Positions 1 to 12,015 of a DNA stretch of 64,000 nucleotides are shown in pieces. The stretch comes from Proteles cristata cristata (Eukaryota; Chordata; Mammalia; Carnivora; Hyaenidae). The stretch spans positions 434,001-498,000 of the forward strand of contig JAESUZ010001519.1 in the NCBI GenBank assembly GCA_017311185.1. The letters run 5' to 3'. Below the pieces are notes generated by a model. It did not search any database. It saw nothing but the letters and a program-made list of their open reading frames with translations, and was not told where the DNA came from. The translations under genes and the position numbers were made by a program. How positions within the stretch are numbered: position 1 is the stretch's first letter; each line of letters begins with the position of its first letter.

Positions 1-1435
1 TAGAAAAATTAACCATTTTTCTCTCATAAAAATTCTAAGTTTGATCAAACTAAGATTTGAAGGGAAATTTCTTAACACAAAAGGGATAATTTAGTCCAAA
101 AACTCAGTAGTTCAATACAATATTTAAAATCAAACATAACCTTTCGGCTTTTATTAAATGAATTTATTGAAATAAAGTAATCGACACCAATAAAAAGAAA
201 GGCAAATATAATTCTGCTTTCTGGAGACACTGTCATTGCCTCAAATAAAGAAGACTTCATGCTTACTTTCTACAGAAGTATTGGCTGCCATCTATTCGGG
301 GGGTAGTTATGTTCTTATTTTCCTGGCTAGATCTTGAAGGCTTAATATCATTGTCTTCTATTATTAGTCCAGTTTCATGCATTCTTTTTCCGAAGAACTT
401 ATTTAACACATAAATTGACTTTCTGGGGGAAACACTGTACTGAAAGTTACTGTTACATTATTCAAAATTTAAGGTTTTATTTTGCCATCTATGACAAAAT
501 ATCTTTCCATGCAAGAATATGTATGTATATGGATGGATAAGTGGGGGTATTCTGTAATTTTAATTTCAGAAATAAAGTTGGTACAAAGAATACCCCTTTG
601 CTAATATTGTATTAATTTCCTTGGTATTAGCTCAATAAGAAATTACCTAATATTCCCTTTTCCTCTTTAATTCTTAATGCAGTGCTCTAAAAAAAAAAAT
701 CACATGGAGATCACTTTTGTTTGAATTATTCTCCTCCTGCCCTGTATAGAACATTTTATGACCTTCAGAGGTAAAGATATGAGCGCACACTACATAATAA
801 ACAGATCTATGGAGTCAGGATATTTTTTTGTTCTTTTTACAATTCTACTAATTAAAGCCAATATGTAATTTGTAAAATAGATGATAGGATTGGTCAGATC
901 TCTATTAATAGCAAACTAATGTTTGTGAAGTTTGATTACTTATTTAGAAAATAAAAAAATCTATATGTTGTGTGGAGGCAATCTTTCTGGAAATGCAGAC
1001 TTGAGCACTGTGAGTGTTATCACTATGATCTGACTGGCATTGGTAGAGAATTCGGTCATAGTCAGTGTAAAGGCTGCAAGAAGGAAGTATCTGACATAAT
1101 AGTGTTTACCCTTTATACACTATACATTGTTGCCAACTTCAATAAAACAAAATATGAGAAAGATAGAAGAAATGGATCTGGCAGGCCTAGGAGTGTTTCC
1201 ACAAATGCTTCCACATTAATTAGGTAAGGCTTTCTCTCACTTTGTCAGTGTTACCCCTTTTCTATTTGTAAGCTGCCCCGGAGGTCCATGCCATGAGGAT
1301 TCAGGGCAATATGTTGAGCCGGGCTGTCTGGCATTTCCGTTTCCTAGATGGCAAGGGGACAGGTGCTGAGCCACACTCTGAGCCTCGTGGCCATGGGTGT
1401 GTGGGCCCTGGTGTTCTATTGCCCTGGTCATAAAG
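1..1435. other. Unique AT-rich DNA, nothing recognised
   Basis: No gene or repeat that I can name. The longest open frame here is 85 codons at 970-1227 and has no recognisable motif. A somewhat GC-richer patch lies at 1240-1430 but shows no repeat signature. Confidence 0.6.
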
Positions 1436-1556
1436 TGTTTGACTTTGAGTTAAGTTGCTTAAAGGCTCTGTGCCTCAATTTCTTCACCAATAAAGTGGGA
1501 GGAGAGCACACCTTTTAGGTTTGTTGTGAAGAATAATTGATACAGGATGTACATAT
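1436..1556 (+). repeat. MIR SINE remnant
   Basis: The stretch reads like the 3' two thirds of a mammalian-wide MIR element: a CTCTGTGCCTCAATTTCTTC block, then AAGTGGGAGGA, then GGTTTGTTGTGAAGAATAATTGA. This matches the family's 'cctcagtttcctcatctgtaaaatggg ... gttgtgaggatta' pattern recalled from general knowledge. It is strongly diverged, as expected for an ancient element. Confidence 0.62.
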
Positions 1557-2214
1557 TAATACATATATATAAGATTAATTTATATACTAGTATAGTCACA
1601 TACACATACATAGTTTTAAATAGGGCTTTAATAAGCACTAATAAATTACTCTAAATATTGTTGATTCAATCTAAGCTCAGATCTTTGATAGTGATGGAAA
1701 TGAAAGACTGAATAAAATGTTTGGTGCTCTCAAATGATAATCAATCTTTTTTTCAACTTCCCCAGGCACTGCTTGTTTGGTGACCACTGTCCGCAGTAGA
1801 TTTCTCATGAAAGGCTTGTGATATATTCTGTCTCTTAAGATTTGAGTGTTTATAACTGATTTAGTGTATGTCGACTGATGCACAAACATTTGACCAGATA
1901 TAAAACCTTAGCAATGCATTCCTTCCTTGAGTTCCTTGAAATAATGGCTTTCTATTTTCTTTCTTTGTAAGTTAATCTCAAGGTAATGCCAACTTTACTC
2001 TTTGTCCTTTCTAAATGACTTCATGATACCTTGAAGCCTAAAGGACTTTTATTTTTGCTATACATTTTAAAGTCCAATCATTTTATTAAGATCAGTCTTG
2101 GAATTAACTTTTCCTGGTGAAATTTTTCCAAACGCATATGATGCCCTTTAGGCATATGTTATGGCATTTATTTCCTAGAAATTATCTTAGTTTGTAGGTA
2201 TAAAACTTTTTTTC
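1557..2214. other. Unique AT-rich DNA, nothing recognised
   Basis: No gene or nameable repeat. A 70-codon reverse-strand frame at 1677-1889 has no motif. Confidence 0.55.
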
Positions 2215-2400
2215 ATTCTAAAGTTCCTTAGACCCTTTTGCAGTAAATTTCACCATTCCCAGATATAGGAAACTACTGTCACTACATTCTGCTTTTTCTA
2301 AAGTTTTGTATAAATGGAATTATAAAGTATGTGGCATTTTGTATTTGACTTCTTTCACTTAACAAATTTTTTTTTTGAGATTCATTGATTTTAGATAATA
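2215..2400 (-). mobile_element. Decayed LINE-1 3' fragment
   Basis: The plus strand reads as antisense LINE-1 3' sequence: ATAAATGGAATTATAAAGTATGTGG followed by a CTTCTTTCACTTAACA block and GAGATTCATTGATTTTAG, an order typical of older mammalian LINE-1 3' ends. No open frame remains. Boundaries are approximate. Confidence 0.5.
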
Positions 2401-2502
2401 AAAGAGTAAAACAAAATGGACCAGATGATATAAAGTAATGTTTATCAAGTAAACATTATCAAGAAAATAAAACAAACTGAGAATTAAAGACTGGGGTTTA
2501 CT

Positions 2503-2723
2503 GGGGCGCCTGGGTGGCTTAGTCAGTTAAGCGTCCGACTTTCACTTAGGTCGTGATCTCGCGGTTCGTGGGTTCGAGCCCCGCGTCGGGCTCTGTGCTG
2601 GCTGCCAGCTCTGAGCCTGGAGCCGGTTTCAGAGTCTGTGTCTCCCTCTCTCTTTGACCCTCCCCTGCTCATGCTGTGTCTCTCTCTCTCTCCTAGAAAT
2701 AAATAAAAATATTTAAAAAAAAC
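2503..2723 (+). mobile_element. CanSINE (felid tRNA-derived SINE)
   Basis: Complete, young-looking copy. It starts GGGGCGCCTGGGTGGCTTAG, has a B-box-like GGTTCGAGCCCC about 50 bases later, then the CT-rich right part and an AATAAATAAA tail. It is flanked by a perfect 12-bp target-site duplication, CTGGGGTTTACT, at 2491-2502 and 2724-2735. This shows insertion by LINE-driven retrotransposition. The tRNA-like head serves as an internal pol III promoter in this family. Confidence 0.95.
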
Positions 2724-2784
2724 CTGGGGTTTACTTAACACTAGAGATTTGGGAAAACCTCTCTGAAGTAGTGACATTTAAGTG

Positions 2785-3480
2785 GAGACATAAATAAGTA
2801 GTAGAATACCAAGTGGCAAACTGAGAATGGAATATTCCAGAAAAAAAGTAACAAGAAACATAAAGACTATGAGTCAAGAGCAAGGAATAAAAAGCAGGCT
2901 ACAGTGACCAGAGTTTGCAGTCAAACAGATGGAGGTACAGTTAGTGGAAAACGTAATTAGAGCAGGGGACAAAGGCTTATGAGAGGCATATAGAGACTGT
3001 GGTATGGAATTTGGCTTTCATTGGATTTCAACTGGAAAATCTCAAGTGTGAGAAGAGGAATGATCAAATATATGTTTTATAAAATTGATCAAGAACGGAA
3101 GCAAAGACTTCAGTTAGGCAATTAGTGAAACTGCCAAGGCACAGTTGATGGTGATTTGGACTGGGGTGGTAGTATAATTTCTTTAAGTTTATTTACTTAT
3201 TTTAACAGAGAGAGAGTCCCAACCAGGCTCCACATTGTCAGCACAGAGCCTGATATGGGGCTTGAGCCCATGACCCGGGGATCATGACCTGAGCCGAAAT
3301 CAAGAATTAGATACTCAACTGACAGGGCCACTCAGGCACACTGGTGCCAGTTGAAGATAAAGTGGACAGTACTTTCTGATGTATGAGATTTTTCGAGAGT
3401 AAAAAAAGAAAACAAGCCAGGGATTAAGATATCTTCTAGGTGTTGGTTTGTGGGCAACCTTGTGGATGAGAAAAGTGTCA
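2785..3480. repeat. Possible ancient interspersed repeat, family not named
   Basis: Around an inserted CanSINE (3182-3340), the flanks read like an old, long mammalian repeat: GGAATTTGGCTTTCATTGG, then GGAATGATCAAATATATG, then GATTTGGACTGGGGTGGTAG, then GGATTAAGATATCTTCTAGG. The 23100-23420 segment has the same order of blocks. I recognise the pattern but cannot assign a family name with confidence. Confidence 0.42.
3182..3340 (-). mobile_element. Old CanSINE, diverged
   Basis: Reverse-complement CanSINE. The T-rich tail end lies at 3182-3206, the middle reads AGGCTCCACATTGTCAGCAC, and the head is degraded to GCCACTCAGGCACAC. It is shorter and more diverged than the young copies. No clear target duplication was found. 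Confidence 0.85.
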
Positions 3481-4355
3481 GGGAAAAAACACTTATTTCC
3501 TTTTTGACTATGTTAGTTTGATACCCAAATTAAAAAAAATAAATAAATAAGTACTCTCTATAGAAATATTGTTTTATTTATGTCTATCAGATAAGGAAAC
3601 ATATTTTAGAAAAACAATTTTTAAGTAAAAATTAATAAATAACAGATCCAAAATTTTTTGCTGTTCATAATTATTTTACTATTAATTGCTCTAGTGATAA
3701 AAATACTTTTAATACCTGTTGTGGGGCAGGTTTTGTGCTTATTTTCATAATTCATCATAAGGTCTGTACATTGCCTACCAGATACCCAGAGAACATGAGC
3801 GTGAAAGTTCCAATTATTTGGGAATTCTTATTGTATTGATAAAAAGTCAGGATTCCTAAAGGGAAAATTGACCAGAGCAATTATTCTTCACCACCTGAGT
3901 AAATTTCCCATTACACATACTACTTTGCTATGATAGATCTGAATCAGAAGTACAAAGTATGTGCATTGGCTGGCTGAGCCTAAATTCAGTTCCAACATCC
4001 AGTATATTGAGTTTTTCCAAGACAACTCAAGAAAGTAAACAACTGGATTTTTTTCAATTTCTACAGTATGAGTTGTCTCTCTCACTGAATAAGACTCACA
4101 AGAGGGGAAAATATCCAAACATGGTAAGGAGAACTTGATTTAGGGCAAAAGACCAATGTCCTTCAGAATTGTGGGTGATGCTAATGTCTCCTTTGGCTTT
4201 CTTATGTATTACTTTTCAGATTTACCTTGGACAATTTGATGCTACATGCTGTTAACAAAACAAAACAAACAAATAACATCAAAAATGATTCCCTTGAAGG
4301 TATCCCCAATGGGATAAAATATAAGTTCTGTATTTACTAGCAGGATAATCCTAAA
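3341..4355. other. Unique AT-rich DNA, nothing recognised
   Basis: No gene. Apart from the flank of the ancient repeat up to about 3480, I see nothing nameable. A 76-codon reverse frame at 3888-4118 has no motif. Confidence 0.5.
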
Positions 4356-4366
4356 GAGTTAGGCCT

Positions 4367-4592
4367 CTATTAAGTTTCTGTATATTTATTTTATTCATTT
4401 TGAGACAGAGAGAGAAGGAGAGCATAAGTGGGGAGGGCTAGAGCGAGGGGGGAAGAGAGAATCCCAACCAGGCACCACACTGTCAGTGCAGACCCCAATG
4501 AGGGGTTCACTGACTCATGAACCATGAGATCATGACCTGAGCCAAAATCAAGAGCTGGATGCTTACCCAACTGAACCACCCAGGCACTGCAT
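4367..4592 (-). mobile_element. Old CanSINE
   Basis: Antisense copy with a GA-rich segment, GCACCACACTGTCAGTGC, and the head end GAACCACCCAGGCACTGC. An 11-bp near-duplicate flanks it with one mismatch: GAGTTAGGCCT at 4356-4366 and GAGTTAGGTCT at 4593-4603. Divergence marks it as an older insertion. Confidence 0.85.
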
Positions 4593-4610
4593 GAGTTAGG
4601 TCTTAAAAAT

Positions 4611-4722
4611 TTAGTCTAACAGACTAACAGAGGGAAACTTAGTCTAACAGAGGGAAACTTTAGTCTAACAAACTAACAGAGGGAAACAGAGGGAAACAAT
4701 TTAGTCTAACAGAGGGAAACTT
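4611..4722. repeat. Short minisatellite, ~20-bp unit
   Basis: About four full copies and some partial copies of a unit close to TTAGTCTAACAGAGGGAAAC occur in direct orientation. Some copies are shortened to CTAACAGAGGGAAAC or GAGGGAAACA. It lies between an old CanSINE and a LINE-1 fragment. Copies are nearly identical, so expansion is recent relative to the flanking repeats. Confidence 0.88.
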
Positions 4723-4729
4723 CCTCACC

Positions 4730-5510
4730 TTGATAAAGAACATCTTTAATATTTATAACTAATATTATACTTAATAATGGGAAACTAGGTGCTTTCCAAC
4801 CAAGATTAGGAACAAGGGAAGGATGTTCTCCTCACCACTTCTCTCAGCACTGCACTAGCTAATGCAGTTAGATACAACAAAACAACAACAACAACAAAAG
4901 GAAATGTATACACATGGGAAGGAAAAAAATATCTTTGTTCATTAGCTAACGTGGTTAGACACAGAAAAATTCCGAAGAATCAGCAAGAACAACAAACCAT
5001 GGGAACAAATAAATGATTATACTAAGGTTGCAGGATATAAGATTACTATCCAAAAGTCAATTGCTTTCCCATATAACGACAATGAAAAATTGGGGTTCAA
5101 AATTAAAAACAGTATCATTCATATTAGCACCAAAAAACAGAAATATTTAGGTATAAATATAAAAACATATGCACAAGATCTATATGAGGAAAACTATAAA
5201 ATCTGATGAAGTAAAAGATGATCCAAATAAGTAGACAGATACTTCCTGTTCATAGATTAAAGAGACTCACTATTATTTAGATGCCAGCTTTCTCAACCTG
5301 ATACACAGATTCATCACAATTCCTATCAAAATCTCAGCAAGTTATCTTGTGGGTTTCAGCAAACTGATTCTAGCTTATAAAGAACCAAAATAGCCAACAG
5401 CATATTGAGGACAAAAAAAAAAAAAAAAGTCAAAGTCAAAGGAATGAAATGACACCACCTGGCTTTAAGACATACTATAAGAATAGAATGGTAGAATAAT
5501 GTGCTATTAG
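4730..5510 (+). mobile_element. Decayed LINE-1 ORF2 fragment
   Basis: Sense-orientation LINE-1 reverse-transcriptase region. It starts near the block reading 'catcttta..taatgggaaact..gcttt', continues through GGAACAAGGGAAGGATGT (the RT 'GTRQGCP' region, here degraded), then CAATTGCTTTCCCATATAAC, then GAAAACTATAAAATCTGATG, and ends in the conserved AATTCCTATCAAAATCTCAGCA and AATAGCCAACAGCATATTGAG region. An A-rich run (5412-5427) interrupts it. There are many stops and internal deletions. The 5' and 3' ends of the element are missing. Confidence 0.8.
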
Positions 5511-7181
5511 GGAAATACTACATATTGCATGTACTTGTTTTGACACTATGTTTGGTGATGTATATTCAGTCAAAATAATTAAAATTGTTATTATTCTTAC
5601 AAGTAAACAATAATCTTTAAAAATAGCTATATAGAATTGGGGTCCATGTGAAAAACACCAGGTCAGTGCATTTTTTTAATGAAGTATGAAAAACAAAATC
5701 AAAATCTTTTGTTAGAAGCAAAAACGTTTCAAAGCTCATTTACATAGACACACGGAAAATTTTCATGATAATCACAGTGTTGTGTTATCTGACAAGTTGA
5801 TTCTATAAAGTTAGACTTTATACTGCTTTGAGAAACAATGTCAAGTATGCATTACAAAAAATTGCTTAACTTGAGTTCTTCATTATAGTTTATCAAATGC
5901 CATTTCCACCCCCCCACTTAACAGTATCTATTCATAGGTTTACAAAAAATGAATGAAAAGTTACTTTAATAATCCATTTGCAATGTATACCAGACTATTC
6001 TGAACAGCCCTGGGCTTTCACCAATTTTCTATTGCATCCGGTAGACATGTGATATAAACAAATATTGGAAGATTCAATAAGGCATAAATATGCTAAGAAA
6101 AAAAGTTTTTTCAGGCTTAAAGTCTAAGTTCAAACTTTCCTTTGTTTGTTAATCCACAGAAACCTAGACATTGAATTTTAGAAAACAATCATATAAAGTA
6201 ATAATTATAGTACCAGCCAACTAGGTAGAACTCAAACCATTTGGTTTTCATAGGTCCTTAAACTCCTAAAAATTATTGAGATTCCCAAAGAGTTCTTTTT
6301 TCATTTGTTTTGTGACATTTAACGTATGAGGAATTGGAATATTTTTTAAATGATTCATAAATTTATTTTAAAATAATAGTAAACTGATTTATTATTTAAA
6401 TAAATAATTACATTTTCCAAAACAAAAATATTTAATGAAAAAGAGCACTATTTTACATTTTGGTTAGTTTTGACTTCACTAACCCCTACGGAAGTATAGT
6501 GGACAGCCAAAGATTCCCAGGCCAAATTTTGTGGACCACAGAACTAAGCTTTACTGAATACTCCCAGTGTGTTAGATAGAAAGGCATACTGTGAATAAGC
6601 TCATTTAAACATGCAGATTTTCTGAGAAAGAAAGATCTTTGCAAGAGCTAAGTTCAAGAAATATGCTCTCATACTCCACTCTGGCCACTCCTTCGTTTCT
6701 TTCTTTCTATTCAAATACAGACTATGAAAAAGTTCTCTCTACCTGTTAATTTTACCTTTTTCATTTTGTCCTCACTTTGGAACACACTGTAGTATGAATT
6801 CTACCTTCCTCCACCACAAAATTAACACTGAATTATATGCTAAATGCAACATGTCCAAGCTTCACATGCAAAGCTATGCTGACAAGTTTTCTGGGCTGCT
6901 ATTTACCTAAGTTACTTAAGCAAAAACTTTTAAACTCTGCCATAATGCAATCAAAAGGCTGATTTTCATAATGTAAAATATGGGGCCATGACACTATAAG
7001 GTTAAATGAAATAAAGTTAATCTAAACCATGACCAAAACCAAAAATAATGATAGTATAACACTAAGATGCATGTGACTTTATGCAAGAAGTAATTGGAAA
7101 ATTAGAAATGAAAAAAAAAAAAAAACACTTGAGAAGGTCAATGATTATAGTCTGCTTTGTTTTATCCCCCAGGAAGTCATA
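5511..7181. other. Unique AT-rich DNA with possible ancient repeat
   Basis: No gene. About 6245-6560 resembles an ancient non-autonomous element (CTCCTAAAAATTATTGAG, then an AT-rich stretch, then CATTTTCCAAAACAAAAATA), but I cannot name the family. The rest shows nothing recognisable. Confidence 0.45.
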
Positions 7182-7193
7182 CCCCACCCCACT

Positions 7194-7427
7194 CTTTTTT
7201 TTTTTTAATGTTTTTTTTTGTTTGTTTTATTTATTTATAAGAGAGAGAGAGAGACAGCGTGAGCAGGGGAGGATTAGAGAGAGAGGGAGTCACAGACTGA
7301 AACAGGCTCCAGGCTCTGAGCTGGCAGTCAGCACAGAGCCCGACACGGGGCTCGAACCCACGAACCACGAGATCATGACCCGAGCGAAAGTCGGACGCTT
7401 AACCGACTAAGCCACCCAGGCGCCCCT
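7194..7427 (-). mobile_element. CanSINE, young
   Basis: Antisense copy with a long T-rich tail (7194-7230), GAGAGAGACAGCGTGAGC, GGCTCGAACCCACGAACC (B box reversed) and the head end GCCACCCAGGCGCCCC. A 14-bp target duplication, CCCCACCCCACTCT, occurs at 7182-7195 and again from about 7428. A 109-codon frame that runs through it (7081-7410) is a by-product of the SINE. Confidence 0.95.
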
Positions 7428-7811
7428 CCCCACCCCACTCTTGACTTTGATTTTACACTTGCAGGCTTTGCCTGGTTGCATGCCTAACTAAAAGGTTTAC
7501 GGTGAGTGGAGAGGGATAATATGAACTTTCCATACAAAACAGTAATTTCTGAGAGAACCTATCAAGGTCATTTGAGAAATGGAATCTGCAACCTTGAACA
7601 AAGAGTATATTATCATCCTAAATGTCTGAGAAATATAAACATGGAAGGATAGCTTCTTGGAGCTCGTAAAGTTTGTCTACAAAAGTGTTAGGACAAACTC
7701 CAGATCTTTGACTCCAACTCCGATAAATTATCCACTTAAGTCTATTTCTAGTTTTTGCAACATTCCCTTTCCTCATATGGTCAGTGCTGAGTATTTCTCT
7801 CTTTATACACA

Positions 7812-7812
<1 letters not shown>

Positions 7813-7851
<39 letters not shown>
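7813..7851. repeat. (CA)n microsatellite
   Basis: About 19 uninterrupted CA dinucleotides, preceded by a broken ACACAC stretch. Pure tracts of this length are usually length-polymorphic. Confidence 0.97.
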
Positions 7852-7853
<2 letters not shown>

Positions 7854-8307
7854 TCCATGACTGGGAAACTTACATGAAGGAAGTCTTACTTGCTAGAAAA
7901 TGATGTTCCAACATTTTTCAAATTTGCAGGACATGAAACAAATCAGGAAAGAGGTCACTTTGCTATCATATAAATATAGAATGAATGACCCATACACTCT
8001 GTATTCAGTTTGAATTAAAAGCATGTTTGGCAGGCTTCCAAAGTTTGAGAATGCCATTTATTTGGTATGTTGCCATACATTTATTATCCTACTCAATAAA
8101 TAAAAATCTAAGATAAGATTGTCATTGTAATACATCAATGACAACATAAAAATAGAGGAATCAAAAAGGAAATATCTTTGTGACATGATTTTAGGAGGTC
8201 TAATAGGAAAGATATTTTGAATTTCCTGCTCAAATGATTTTTTTTACAAGCGAGAAAATGAGACACAAATAAAATGCATAAGTTAAAAGAATGATATTTA
8301 TTTATTG

Positions 8308-8526
8308 TTTAAAAAATACTTTTTAATGTTCAGTTTTGAGTGAGAGAGAGAGAGACAGAGAGTAAGCAAGTGAGGGGCAGAGAGAGAGGGAACACAGAAT
8401 CTGAAGCAGGATCCAGGCTCTGAGATGTCAGTACAGAGCCTGACACGGGAATCGAATCCATGAGTCATGATATCATGACTTGAGCCAGAGTCAGATCCTT
8501 AACCAATTGAGCCACCCAGACACCCC
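8308..8526 (-). mobile_element. CanSINE, older subfamily
   Basis: Antisense copy: T-rich tail, then the GAGAGAGAGAGAGACAGAG block, then CAGGCTCTGAGATGTCAGTAC, ending GAGCCACCCAGACACCCC. It lacks the extra bases of the young subfamily next to the CAGCTC region and carries many point changes. No confident target duplication. Confidence 0.9.
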
Positions 8527-9755
8527 AACAGTTATTTAAATGGATACAAATGTGACTTTTCATGATTTGGCTATATGATAGCACTTGAGATTTCTCGTAA
8601 ACATTCTGTGAAAGAACTCTATTCATCTAATCTTTTATTATATAAGCTCCAATCTGATCAAAGAGAAATTCACATTCTAACTCCATAAACAAGTATATTA
8701 CATGATGCATTCTTATTTAGAATTAACAAGGTGTTTTTGAATTTACTGTCCGAACATCCCTTTGGGTCCCTCAATTCTAGGAATTCATGACATCACATTT
8801 CATTGTATGTAGATAATGCTTCTGTTAGTACTGAAAGTGTTCACTCATTGGATGTTAAGTATTTGGTAACAGATGACTTCTGGGTCAGTAAGATGTAATT
8901 AGGCACCACTGGAAGGTTTCATACGAAATTTATAGGACACTGGAGGCAGCAGTGATGTCTTCAACACATGATTACCATCTTGCACCCTGAGATTAGTTAT
9001 ACCATGAGCACATTTCCATATGGATGAGTGAAGTTGTTGCCCCACAGAATTTAGCCAAAATGGTAGACTACTTCATGAGCATTGGCTCAGCATTACCAGT
9101 ATCAGTTCACTTAATATTCACATAATGTTGAATCCAGGTCTGAACTATTTAAATGAGGAAACTGATATATGCTGAATTCACACCCGCCCTCTATCACAAT
9201 ACACCAAGACAAAATGCAAATAATCTCAGATAAAAAATAATCTGATTTTCTTCATTCAGAGTATCCACTGTTGATGCACAAATTCTTTTGGAAAATTTAG
9301 ATCGTTTGTGTGCCTATGTTTTCTACTTTAACTATGGAGTTTAAATCTGAATGAAGATTTACAGTGAAGACATTTGGAATATGATATATTGTGTTAAAAT
9401 ACATACTCAGTATTTTATTTTAATGCTATTTCTTCACTTCTGCGAGAATATGACTATTATTCATGGCTCAAAAATCAAAAGCATATTGGCACATTTTATA
9501 TTAAAAATAATTATGATTGACATATAATCCTTTGTTAAGTACAGGGAATCGATCATATTTCATCATAACATTATACTGTTGTGAAATGTATAGAGAATTT
9601 CAAACCAGTAGAAGAAGCCAAATAATATCTTTACTGAGGATGGTAATTGGACTCATTATTTTACCAAAGGTTTGAAAGTAATAGTGAATTCTAATTCTGT
9701 ATTACTTATCATTCTCTCTTCTAGAAATTACTTTTTAAATAGTGATATTGGTGAT

Positions 9756-9758
<3 letters not shown>
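8527..9758. other. Unique AT-rich DNA, nothing recognised
   Basis: No gene. A faint LINE 3'-like phrase (TGATTGACATATAATCC) occurs near 9511, too weak to annotate. Confidence 0.5.

Positions 9759-9794
<36 letters not shown>
9759..9794. repeat. (AC)n microsatellite
   Basis: About 18 uninterrupted AC dinucleotides in otherwise unique sequence. Confidence 0.97.
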
Positions 9795-9796
<2 letters not shown>

Positions 9797-10167
9797 TCAT
9801 GATTCGAAGATTGAAAAATGCATTTCTGGATACCCTAGTGTATATTTACATTATTGCCAGAATAGACTATATTTCATTCTATTACATAATACAAACTAAA
9901 CTCAACTCCAAGGTTTTGCTCACTATGCTGAATTTTAATGATGGTGCAAATCTGTGTTTTTTATTCCAGCTGGGTGAAGGTCCATGTGCACATTAATCTA
10001 CTCATAAATGCCAGTATCCTTCCACTTTATTCTAACTTAGAGCTATAAATTCACACCGACTGCACTCATTGTGTTCAGGTCCAAATATGTCCATCAGTCC
10101 TAACTGAATTATCTACATGAAGCACATCTGACAAACTAGGCATACTGTAAATTTTAAAACTAATAGG

Positions 10168-10387
10168 GGGGCGCCTGGGTGGCTTAGTTGGTTAAACGTC
10201 CGACTTTCGCTTAGGTCGTGATCTCGCGGTTCGTGGGTTCGAGCCCCGCGTCGGGCTCTGTGCTGACTGCCGGCTCGGAGCCTGGAGCCTGCTTCAGTCT
10301 GTGACTCCCTCTCTCTCTGACCCTCCCCTGCTCATGCTGTCTCTCTCTCTCACTCTCCTAGAAATAAATAAAACATTAAAAAAATTA
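10168..10387 (+). mobile_element. CanSINE, young
   Basis: Complete sense copy with intact head, GGTTCGAGCCCCGCGTCGGG, a CT-rich right part and an AAATAAATAAAACATT tail. A perfect 15-bp target duplication, TTTAAAACTAATAGG, lies at 10153-10167 and 10388-10402. The perfect duplication and low divergence indicate a recent insertion. Confidence 0.96.
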
Positions 10388-10402
10388 TTTAAAACTAATA
10401 GG

Positions 10403-11471
10403 GACCAATGTCAGGGCTACCATGATGACATGAATAAGGTGACAGGCTGCTAACTCCCTCTACATTAGGACATTTGTTTTCTTTGACACTTTCTCCTTTT
10501 ATATTTTCTTAATATTTTCTATCTTTCTTTTATATCTGCTTCAACACCAAGATACTAGGACCCCATTAAGCTCTGAAAACATGTTTATAAGGCAGACTTC
10601 ATATCTTCAGCCAAACTTCTAGGCCTGTTTCTCTAATATCTATATGATTAGAATAGCATAGACTTTTCATGCCTGAGAGAATTGAGTGATGAGGTACAGA
10701 TACTCAAAATAATAAATGTGGTAGGTTGAAGCATGATCATCACGGTCTTTCATGAGAGTTTGATAACCAGTCTGGTGGTTTCACACTGCAACAGAATGAG
10801 CACTGCTAAAGCGAAGTTTCCTTTTCTATTCTTAAAAGAACGTACCTGGGTTGGTGGTCCAGAAGTATCACGTCATAAATCAAATTAGGTAGATGTTTTT
10901 TCGTTCAGTAGCCAAGGTGTTTAATATACACATTGGAATGCATGATTATTTATCTGTTGAATGACTCATTTGATGATAACCATGTGTGTTTGCTTTCCGT
11001 ACACCAATGCAATTGTCAGCTAGGCGACTGACTTAGTATTGCCATCATATCCTAGTAGGTAATCGCTACTCACTAGCTGGAGACATCTCTTTTGAAATTT
11101 AAATCCCCACTCAAATTCAATCAACATTTGGGCAAAAGCCAGATTTAACTCATGAAAGCAAAAGATGTGAAACAACTTAGTTGAAATCCCCTGGCATGCC
11201 TTCTCTCAGTTTCCTACCTCTGAGATAAGCCAGTACTCTGGCCACTGACTGCAGTCACAGATCTGGCCACAGGAATGAATAGAAACCTCAAAAGAAAAAA
11301 AATCAATTATATTTACATAAATGGATGTTGAGGAGTCAGGATAAGGCAATGACTAGTTCTGGTCCAACAGGTTAAGACAAAGGTTAGCATTTCTAGAATT
11401 AAAAAGTAAAGATCAAGCATTCTAGCATTAGCTGCTATTTCTAAAAGCTAAATGGGTAAAAGCTTATGTAG

Positions 11472-11476
<5 letters not shown>
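10403..11476. other. Unique DNA, nothing recognised
   Basis: No gene or nameable repeat in about 1.1 kb between a CanSINE and a TG microsatellite. Confidence 0.5.

Positions 11477-11516
<40 letters not shown>
11477..11516. repeat. (TG)n microsatellite
   Basis: Twenty TG dinucleotides followed by an imperfect TATGTGTA end. Confidence 0.97.
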
Positions 11517-11524
<8 letters not shown>

Positions 11525-11568
11525 GAGCTTAGAGCTCACATATATATGTTAATTTTAAAGGGAACTTA

Positions 11569-11596
11569 AAATTTTTTTTAATGTTTATTTATTGTT

Positions 11597-11630
<34 letters not shown>

Positions 11631-11793
11631 CAGAATATGAGTGGGGGACGGATAGAGAGAGAGGAAGACACAGAAGAATCCAAAGCAGGCTCCAGGCTCT
11701 GAGCCGTCAGCACGGAGCTTGAACTCACAAACTGTGAGATCATGATCTGAGCTAAAGTCAGACACTCACTGAATGAGCCACTCAGGCGCCCCC
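11569..11793 (-). mobile_element. CanSINE with internal GACAGA expansion
   Basis: Antisense copy with a T-rich tail and head end GAGCCACTCAGGCGCCCC. Its GA-rich part contains about four tandem GACAGA hexamers (about 11610-11634), an expansion other copies lack. The middle region is partly deleted after CAGCACGGAG. Confidence 0.92.
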
Positions 11794-11794
11794 A

Positions 11795-12015
11795 AGTAAA
11801 TTTTTAATTGAAGTATAACATACACATAAAAAATATATGAATCACAACGATCTAGCCTCAAGAATTTCAGCAAAAATGTACCCATAAAATTAGGACCCAG
11901 TTCAAGAAATTAAACATTATCATCTCTCCAGAAATTGTCTGTGTGCCCTTTCAAGGTCACCAATTCCTGAAGCGTAACCATAACCCTGATTTCTAAGATG
12001 TAATTTCTAATACAG
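11795..12015 (-). mobile_element. Old LINE-1 3' fragment
   Basis: The plus strand reads as antisense LINE-1 3' region: TTGAAGTATAACATACACAT, then GACCCAGTTCAAGAAATTAAACATTATCA, then TGCCCTTTCAAGGTCACCAA and GTAACCATAACCCTGATTTCTAA. This follows the '...agaacattaccagcacccag...ggtaaccactatcctgacttctaac' order known from older mammalian L1 ends. No ORF survives. Confidence 0.6.

Noticed and set aside
2503..2580. tRNA-like sequence with A and B boxes
   Set aside because: It is the head of a CanSINE, repeated in 26 copies. No intact cloverleaf or independent tRNA gene.
4611..4722. Direct repeats resembling a CRISPR array
   Set aside because: Repeats abut without unique spacers, and the host DNA is mammalian.
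7081..7410. 109-codon forward ORF
   Set aside because: It runs through an A run, a T-rich SINE tail and the antisense CanSINE. Its C-terminal half is SINE translation.
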